Origin: Adiantum capillus-veneris
Taxonomy: Eukaryota; Streptophyta; Polypodiopsida; Polypodiales; Pteridaceae
Reading direction: 5' to 3'
Assembly (NCBI GenBank): GCA_014529385.2
Contig: CM043959.1
Location: 55,120,253 to 55,184,252 of the forward strand
DNA length: 64,000 nucleotides
Positions within the stretch are counted from its first letter, which is position 1, and each line of letters starts with the position of its first letter. The notes under the pieces were generated by a model. That model saw only the letters and a list, made by a program, of their open reading frames with translations, ran no database searches and was not told the origin of the DNA. The translations under genes and the position numbers were made by a program. Of the stretch, positions 56,940 to 64,000 are shown piece by piece.

Positions 56940-57519
56940 GATGCGGTGAACGAGAGCTAGCACATGAGTAAAAGGAAGTGCCATGCCCTGAGGACATGAT
57001 CACTCCACAAAGGGGAGTAAGCCCAAAGCTTTGTGGAAAGCTGCGGAAAGCTTCGAGCTTCTCATGAGACAATGCCTTTGTGAAAAGATCTGCAAGGTTG
57101 TCCTGTGTTGGCACATAAGCCAAGATGATCTCTCCTTCTGAGGGCCTCTTCCTGACATAGTGGTAATGCACCTCAATGTGCTTTGTGCAAGCATGAAAAA
57201 CTGGGTTCCTCGCAACTGTCAATGCGCTCTGACTGTCAGTGTAGATAGTGTTGGTAGTGTCCTGAACAACACCCAAATCAGCCATAAGGCGTCTGAGCCA
57301 TACACACTCAACCATACCTGTGAAGACTGCCCTCTACTCAGCCTCACAACTCGAAGTGGCCATAGTAGGTTGCGTCTTGCTTAACCATGATATACATGAA
57401 CTGCCAAGCATGAAACAAAAACCACTTGTGGACACTCGCGTGTCAAAACAACCAGCCCAATCTGAGTCCAAAAAAGTATGTAAATCTAGCGGCAATGATC
57501 CCCCCTTGGGATAAAACAA
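56940..57519 (-). pseudogene. Copia element F: RNase H
   Basis: The minus strand encodes LDSDWAGCFDTRVSTSGFCF, SCISWLSKTQPTMATSSCEA, IYTDSQSALTVARNPVFHAC, HIEVHYHYVR and LADLFTKAL. This is the copia RNase H with its acidic residues visible. A stop or shift near 57330 splits it in two. Confidence 0.9.
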
Positions 57520-58634
57520 GCCAAGATGTAAAGTGCCATTAAGGTAGCAAAAAATCCTCCTAACAGCCTGCCAATGCTTAGACCTGGGCTATGCATAAAT
57601 CTGATGACCTGTGAGAGTGCAAACTGAATATCTGGCCTTGTGTTGCATACATAAATGAGGCAGCCAACAACAATTTGGTAAAGAGTGACATCAGCAGGAT
57701 CGCCAACATCATGTAGACTCAACTTCAAACCTATTTCCATGGGAGTGGCAATAGGTTTGCAATCCTCAAGTCCAAATTTACATAGCAATGTCTCTATGTA
57801 ACTTTTCTGACACAAGACAATACCACCATCACACTGCTTAAACTGTATGTCCAAATAATGATGCAACAACCCCAAATCTTTCATCTTGAAAGTAGCATTC
57901 AAATCAGTCTTAAATTCAGCAATATGTCTCTCATTTGGTCCAGTGATCAGTAAATCATCTACATAAAGAACCACAATGAGAAGTACATCACCTTCACGCT
58001 TTACATACAATGTGCTTTCTGTTGGACTGTTACGAAAGCCTTGTTTGACCAAATGAGTGTCAGCTTTCTCATACCAAGCACGAGGAGATTGCTTCAACCC
58101 ATAAAAAGCCTTGTTACATTTGTACACTTTGTCCTCTTGTCCTTTTATGACAAAACCGCGAGGCTACGTTACATAAACTTCCTCAAATATGTCACCATTC
58201 AAGAAAGCAGTAACAATGTCTGATTGATGTACATCCTAACCAAAATGAGCTGCCAATGCACATAGAAAACGCACAATAGTCATACAACAAGTGGGAGCAA
58301 TAGTCTCTTCATAATCTATGCGTTTTTACTATGCATAACCCTTTGCAACAAGTCGAGCCTTATGGCGATTGATCTCACCATCCGGCTTGCGTTTCAACTT
58401 GTAAATCCACTTCATACCAATGGCCTTTTTGCCAGGAGGCAAATCACATAAAGTCCACGTGTCATTTTTTGTAAGTGCATCATATTCTGATTGCATGGTA
58501 GCCATCCAATTTTCTGAATTCTGTGCTTCATCAAAAGACAGAGGCTCCTCAACATCATGTAAGCTAGACACAATCAAAGCATAACAATTTGATGCATAAG
58601 ATGCATGGCGAGAGCCTGAACGAGTATGGTGCAT
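57486..58634 (-). pseudogene. Copia element F: reverse transcriptase
   Basis: The minus strand starts with LPPGKKAIGMKWIYKLKRKP (58634-58329), is broken over ~200 bp, and continues KAFYGLKQSPRAWYEK, VVLYVDDLLITGPNERH (catalytic YVDD kept), DLGLLHHYLDIQF and PIATPME (58127-57486). Order RT then RNase H, after integrase, is the copia order. Confidence 0.9.
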
Positions 58635-59710
58635 TCAATTTACTGTCACGCAAAGTGTGCACCAACCATTTTGGCATACCTCTAGTCTGCTCATTTTCAT
58701 CCCTTTCCTCATCAAGTACATCATGTACATCTGCATCAGTAATAGGCCGATCCGTAACATTTTCAGTAACCCCCATAGGTTGTACATTTGCCTCGTTGGA
58801 ATTTACATTCGAATTTCCACCATTGAAAAGAGGCAACAAAGTGTCATAAATGTCATGTGAGCTTACATTACTGTCTCTAGTACATGACAACAAGGGCTGA
58901 ACAGAATCTTCCACAAACACTACATCCCGTAAAACCAGAATACACTTTGTTTGCGAATGATACAACCTGTAACCTTTTCTTTCAGCACTATAACCAACAA
59001 AAATACATTTGACAGCCTTATCATCCAATTTTCTGCATTGTGTTTGTGTCACCAAAGCATATATCAAACAACCAAAAACACGCATATGCTAAATAGAAAG
59101 CTTTCTATCATGCCATGCCTTATATGGAGTAATAGACTGCAAAGCTTTCGTAGGACACCTGTTTAGTACATAAGTGGCACACATGATGGCCTCAACCAAA
59201 AAGAATGAGACAAAGCTTGACTTTTGACCATACATCGTGCCATTTTCATAAATGACCTGTTTTTTCTCTCAACAACACCATTTTGCTGAGGTGTATAAAG
59301 CATTGTACATTGGTGTTTTATCCCACGACTAGCCAGAAATGCACTGAATTCATGAGACATATACTCCCCCCCTCGATCGAAACGGAGGGTGCCCATAGTA
59401 CATTTCGAGACATTTTCAACCATAGCCAGAAATTATTTGAAGCACATAAAAACATCGGACTTTGCTTTAAGCGGAAATGCCCATGCATGCTTGGAGTAAT
59501 CATCAATGAAAGTCACGAAGTAAAGGTAATTGCCGAAGGACGGAGTTTGCATGGACCCACAACATCATATGCACAAGCTGCAACCTGCATGTGGCCCAAA
59601 CTGAACCATCCTTTGGAAACTTAGAACGTTGCATCTTACCCAAAATACAGCCTTCATAAACATGTTTGACATGTGATTCAAGAGGCGGCAAAGAAGCAAC
59701 CATATCAGAT
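58564..59710 (-). pseudogene. Copia element F: integrase
   Basis: Minus-strand fragments: zinc-binding end and start of the core (YEGCILGKMQRSKFP; YDVVGPMQTPSFGN with the first Asp), RFDRGGEYMSHEF with the second Asp, PQQNGVVERKNR with the Glu, and the C-terminal part from MRVFGCLIYALVTQTQCRKL with KCIFVGYS. Broken by frame changes near 59090-59160 and 59420-59500. All three catalytic residues can still be found. Confidence 0.88.
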
Positions 59711-59738
59711 TTCTACAAACGTAGCAAATTGGCAAAAT

Positions 59739-60473
59739 TCAGATGACCAAACGTGCATTCCAAAGATTTGCATCTGAAATAGCCCTTAAATCTACAACTG
59801 CATTTGCAAAATTTTTTCCACACTTGTCATACAAAGTGAGCTTATACAGCCCACGGCACAAAAGGCCAGATGCAACAATTTCATCACCAAAACTGAGACC
59901 ATGAACTGTACATTTGTCATCCACAAATTTGACTACAAGTCCAAGTCTAGCAAGTGCGGATACAGACAAGAGATTCTTCTTGATCCCAGGTACAGACAAG
60001 AGATTCTTCTTGATCCTAGGTACATAAAGTGCATCAACGAGTGTGAAGGAACTGCCATTTGCAGCAGTAAGCACAATCTTTCCAACTCCCTGAACTGGAT
60101 AAGAGGCATTGTTGGCACAAGTGACTGAATTCCCATGAGGAACAGACTCGAGAGAGGTGAACAATTCACGATGTGAGATAATGTGCTTTGTAGCACCATT
60201 GTCAAAATACCACACATGTGAATCTGCAACAACTGACATGCATGCATCATGGACAACAAGATTGTAAGTGCACTCTGCACTAAAAGCCCATTCTGCATTA
60301 ACATCAGCATTACAGTCTCCTTTTATAGAAGACTCAACAATGGCTGCATTTGTAGTGGAACCAGCATTTGCAGTGGAACCACCCTCTTTCTTCTTAGCCT
60401 CTTTTGCCTTCAACTTAGGACACTGATTGATCAAGTGATCATTAGCTTTACAATAATGACAACGCATCTTCAT
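59739..60473 (-). pseudogene. Copia element F: gag knuckle, protease and pre-integrase
   Basis: The 244-codon minus-strand frame begins with the gag zinc knuckle CHYCKANDHLINQC (C-x2-C-x4-H-x4-C). The protease active site reads WYFDNGATKHI (usually DSGA, so Ser is Asn). It continues through NGSSFTLVDALYVPRIKKNL. A 30-bp tandem duplication (59961-60020) repeats the KKNLLSV segment in frame. Confidence 0.85.
59961..60020. repeat. 30-bp tandem duplication in copia element F
   Basis: 59961-59990 and 59991-60020 are the same but for one base (TGATCCCAGG against TGATCCTAGG). It adds ten residues to the pre-integrase and keeps the frame. Confidence 0.93.
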
Positions 60474-61064
60474 TTTTCCCTTATCACCAGAATTGCCAGA
60501 TGAAGTGCTGCCAGCAGAAGCATTGGGAACAGAAGTTTTGCCACTCGCAGCAGAACCGTAAGAAGTGGCTGCATTGCTGTTACTACCCTTTCTTTGAGAA
60601 GCAATAAAAGCCTGTTCAACAGCACGCTATCTAGTCCTGTTTTTTCTGGAAAGTGACTCTTGCAACAACAATGTGCATAATGCATCAAACTTGATAACTT
60701 CTGGATTTCCTTGGGTCATAAGTCTCCAAGTACTGACAAAAGTCTGGTAAGAATCTGGTAAGGCATCAAGAACAGTCTGCACAAGGGAATTGTCTGAAAT
60801 TACTTCACCTGCAGAAATAAGTTGCTCATTGATATCCTTGACAGTAGCAAGAAAAGTGTCCATATCATCTTCCTCATGCATAATCTTCGACTCCTGCTCT
60901 TTACGGCAAAGCAATTTTAGCCTCATTGCGGCTTGCATAAAGACCTGCTAGAATACCCCAGGCCTGTTTTGCAGATTTTGCTGAACGAATGTGAGGAACA
61001 ATGGTGCGCTTCACAGACAACGCAATCAATGCATGAGCCTGCGCACCCTTTACATCCCAGTTTA
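60474..61064 (-). pseudogene. Copia element F: gag, 5'-truncated
   Basis: The minus strand encodes AQAHALIALSVKRTIVPHIR, AWGILAGLYASRNEAKIAL, KIMHEEDDMDTFLATVKDIN and VQTVLDALPDSYQTFVSTWR. The N-terminal third of gag, the leader, primer site and 5' LTR are missing. At about 61064 it joins the right arm of the outer inverted repeat. Confidence 0.85.
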
Positions 61065-61720
61065 TTTGAAGTGGCTCGAATCTGTGAAACTCTAGAACCT
61101 TGTAGCTTTATTAAGGCGCCCAATTTATTTGAAGCGGCTCGAATCTTTGAAACCCCAAAACCCTGTAGGTTTGTTAAGGCACCCAATTTGTTCACAGTGC
61201 TCCTTAAAGTGGGCACAATTTCACCCAAGGCATGGCCTTGGTCATTGTGTTGGCCCCTAGGAATTCCCAAGACCTCAGTACAAAAACTCCCAAGAAACTT
61301 TAAGACCTGTCGTTGACTCGCCTCAATCCGAGCAATGGATGCCTGTAAGTGCACTTGATTTTCCAAGATCTTTGACTGGGTCTCTTTCATCGCATCATGC
61401 AACTTCCATGCAATTCCACCCTCAACCTAAATGTTGGAGCTAAGTGTTCGAAGCATCTTCATAGTGCTCAACTGAGTTGTCTCTACCCGCTCGCAGGTAG
61501 ACTTGATTTCTTCAAGAGATTCAAGAACTTGTCTCTTGGTTAGCCCACCCAACGTTTGGGCTAGCCTCTTTGCACCACGCACATTATGAAGAGGAAGATG
61601 TGTCACAATGGCTTCATCATCAATGGTTGAGTATATACTTCTATGTGAGAGGAGCTTGCATAATTGGTTGCAGTTGCCAGAGGTATAGGTGTAGTTCTAG
61701 TTAGGTCCATTTTATTGCAC
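61065..61720 (-). pseudogene. Gene-like sequence with coiled coil (right copy)
   Basis: The minus strand encodes DDEAIVTHLPLHNVRGAKRL, GGLTKRQVLESLEEIKSTCE, WKLHDAMKETQSKILENQVH, IARIEASQRQ and two 21-residue repeats (LGALTNLQGFGVSKIRAASN). Better preserved than the left copy: open from 61402 to the junction. Its frame then runs on into copia sequence out of register, an accidental fusion. Confidence 0.45.
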
Positions 61721-61969
61721 ATAGATACACATGGAAGAGAGAGGAATATAAATACATATATTTATTGAGAAGACGTTGGTAAGAACTCAAATTATTAGAT
61801 GTTACAACAAAGGGCCCTCACAGGGGTGGTAAGGATATTGATTGGGCCTAATGTCAACTTTCCTCAACATATTCTCCCCATCCCAACTATTATGCTTCAA
61901 GTTTTCCAACTTGCAGGCAGAGCGAGCGAGAGAGGGACTGGCGAGCAACAGTTTGACTACAACTAATAT

Positions 61970-62015
<46 letters not shown>

Positions 62016-62271
62016 TAATGAGAAACATATTGAGTTGGAGTTACATTGGCTTAGCTCAACATTTTCTAACTCCTTATTCTCCCAACCTCAACTTGTATGC
62101 ATAGAAGACAATGAGAATCTATGTTGCACTCCTCAATCTCTTCTATTGGGAGACCCTATGATTGGCAACAAAGGGCTCTCTATTTAAAAGGGGGCTCATG
62201 TCTATTACTATTATTCACTCTCTATATATGGAGTCTACTCTCTCCCTCTCCCCACAATAGAAAAAAACTCA

Positions 62272-62328
<57 letters not shown>

Positions 62329-62560
62329 AGTTACAAAAAAACTATTAACTATTTACTTTACCTACAATAATTGTTAATTTCATTAGAGATATACCAAGAG
62401 CTACTACATAACTTGAAATCTACCTATACAAAAGGAGGCCTACGCTGTACTGATGAACACTTGAGTTAAATTGCTAAAGAGCTCCACCAAGCAAATAATG
62501 CTACAAGTGCAAGGAAGGAGCACGGTGATGAGGTCTTTTGAAACTACTCTATCTACACCA

Positions 62561-62600
<40 letters not shown>

Positions 62601-63467
62601 CCCCATATGATATGCTCTAAGAAAATCATCCACCAAGAGCCCACATTTCTAACTTTCAAGGTACACAATGCTGAGCAATATACATATACATGTTAAGTTT
62701 GAACAAATGCAATTCTTCATAGAGTATCACACTTTTTATTATCCTAGCCTAAGCATGAGTAGCATCTAGCTAGCATGTATGAATCTATGCTATAAGTTAT
62801 ACCACACATTGTGGATGTCGGAATGATGAATCTAGTGCCCCACTTGTCACCCCATTGGTTGAACTTGAAATGTGGTTGCCTGTACAACCAAATGTCTCAT
62901 CTTTATATCGTGCCGTTTTCAATTTAAAAATTAAAAAGTGCCGGTTGAAGGCAAGGGAAAAAGGAGAAATTCTGCCCCAAAATAGAAAAAATAGCGTAAA
63001 AAATATTTAAAAAAATAACCTACTTTTTTGAAGTTTTCTACTGGCAAACTCAAGGAAAGGAACTTTGTATGTTTGGGAAAATGGTTTTTCCCGAGCGCAC
63101 TATGCATTGAGTCACACAAGGTCTCTCTCTCTCTACATTTGTGAGAGGAAGATTAAATATATCTCCCTCTACTCTTCTTCTCTCCCTACATTTCGGCATT
63201 TTTAATTAGTTTAAGCATGTATCGAGTCCCTATCTCTTGCACCAATGTTCGGGAAAAATGTGTCTCAACTTTATATCGTGCCGTTTTCAATTTTAAAAAT
63301 GCCGGTTTAGGGCAAGGGGATAAGGAAAAATTCCAACTGGTAAACTCAAGGATCAACCCCTATCCGCCCTAGTTGCTACCATTTTCACTAACACTATCAC
63401 TCTTTTGTCGTGTCATCACTATGGGGTCCCTTGCAAGGTTTAGAGGTCGGGAGCCTGGATCAGATAT

Positions 63468-63755
63468 TTGAGATCGAAAGGGCGGGACAAAGGAGAGAAG
63501 ATAAAAGTTAGCGAGTACGAAGAAGTTTCTGCGTTTCCAAAAAGTAGCGATGGTGAGAAAGCTTTCAATATGGAGGGTGCTAGGTCTAGGTTTCCTCAAG
63601 TATCCGTCGATACTTTGCTGGTCATTCAGTGCCAGCTCCACACTCGCCGCCTCCGCTTTCACACCACAACCATCGTCAGCCTCATCTTGTTCAAGAATAC
63701 ATTGCTAGGTTCTTCCTTTTATCTTCTTGGTTCTGCCTACTATATAAAAGCCTAA
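63468..63755 (+). CDS. Anonymous frame conserved in both arms (right copy)
   Basis: 95 codons, MRSKGRDKGEKIKVSEYEEV, KSSDGEKAFNMEGARSRFPQ, VSVDTLLVIQCQLHTRRLRF. Same length and start as the frame at 46869-47156 despite several differences. Upstream is the shared ATGGGGTCCCTTGCAAGG. Function not recognised. Confidence 0.35.
   Translation: MRSKGRDKGEKIKVSEYEEVSAFPKSSDGEKAFNMEGARSRFPQVSVDTLLVIQCQLHTRRLRFHTTTIVSLILFKNTLLGSSFYLLGSAYYIKA
63740..63752 (+). promoter_or_regulatory. TATA box candidate (right arm)
   Basis: CTATATAAAAGCC, conserved in the left arm. It would drive transcription to the right, away from the spacer. Confidence 0.4.
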
Positions 63756-64000
63756 GGTTTACTCCCTCAACTTCTTTCATCTGTTGGTAATATCATACGC
63801 TCCTTGCACATGGTTTTGCCCTTGTAAGTACTCGAGTGCAGGGGGCCCACATGTAAGTTTGATTTTGTTTCAATCATCACGCAATGAAGTGTCGATTGCA
63901 TAATACGCAACGGAACGTCAGTATGGAACGTGATTAATTTGTTTCAACGGATCAAGTTAACCTATCATCAAGTTTATTCTGTCCCTTTTATGTTAAATGA

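Larger units (their letters stand above)
61065..64000 (-). repeat. Right arm of the large inverted repeat, cut by the window end
   Basis: Reverse complement of 46627-49640 (see landmarks there). Microsatellites in it: 61974-62010 (GA), 62275-62326 (GA), 62569-62598 (CT). Similarity continues to base 64000, so the arm extends further. The inner end at 61065 meets the 5'-truncated copia gag. Confidence 0.88.

Noticed and set aside
61065-61402. Fusion protein of the coiled-coil repeat and a Cys/His-rich tail
   Set aside because: The tail is copia gag read in the wrong frame after the junction at about 61064.
46627-64000. Assembly artefact producing the inverted repeats
   Set aside because: The arms of both repeats differ at many bases and in microsatellite lengths, which a fold-back artefact would not show. 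Long-read confirmation is still desirable.

Overview
This is a 64-kb piece of plant nuclear DNA, almost entirely made of old, broken and nested transposable elements. The evidence for a plant is the mix of Ty3/gypsy elements (one family with a chromodomain), Ty1/copia elements and Helitron Rep fragments, the plant tRNA-Asp and tRNA-iMet primer sites, and an F-box/kelch-type gene. The very many long (GA/CT)n and (TG/AC)n tracts would suit a fern or another large-genome land plant; that is a guess. No tRNA, rRNA or CRISPR features were recognised, and only one host gene looks intact.

Layout. (1) 1-9998: Ty3/gypsy element A on the minus strand (tRNA-Asp primer site, Athila/Tat-like reverse transcriptase). 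About 730 bp holding the integrase C-terminus is flipped, and two integrase catalytic residues are changed. Its 5' LTR is 9999-10554. A copia gag scrap lies between it and a second LTR of the same family (10943-11526), which has its own polypurine tract and is therefore the 3' end of a second element. (2) 11.5-15.5 kb: poorly identifiable sequence with three anonymous open frames, minisatellites and a long (AC)n tract. (3) 15.8-19.4 kb: a short copia element G (minus) with both LTRs, a tRNA-iMet primer site and gag/protease remnants, but no recognised polymerase. (4) 20-21.5 kb: an LTR-like sequence with a TATA box and a copia integrase scrap. (5) 23.25-42.54 kb: a cluster of one chromodomain gypsy family. 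Copy C (minus) has a foreign solo LTR inside its chromodomain. Copy D1 (plus) is fused head-to-head to C. Copy D2 (plus) has a solo LTR of its own family inside gag, an RNase H deletion and a nearly erased 5' LTR. Copy E (minus) is truncated on both sides. (6) 42635-43972: an intronless 445-codon F-box gene about 100 bp from the end of copy E. (7) 44.9-46.6 kb: a dense microsatellite block and a cluster of GAAACG/CGTTTC palindromes. (8) 46.6-64.0 kb: a large inverted repeat (arms 46627-49640 and 61065 to beyond the window end). Between the arms is a second inverted repeat made of two Helitron Rep fragments around a 592-bp core with a gene-like open frame, plus a copia element F (minus) inserted in one Helitron arm.

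How the parts relate: apart from the F-box gene, there is no sign of genes acting together. Recurrent themes are LTRs that carry expanding CT/AC tracts, solo LTRs with perfect 5-bp target duplications, and inverted joins. I saw no convincing new functional system. The best candidates for something undescribed are the nested inverted repeats with their anonymous coiled-coil gene, the Helitron-enclosed core and the GAAACGTTTC cluster.
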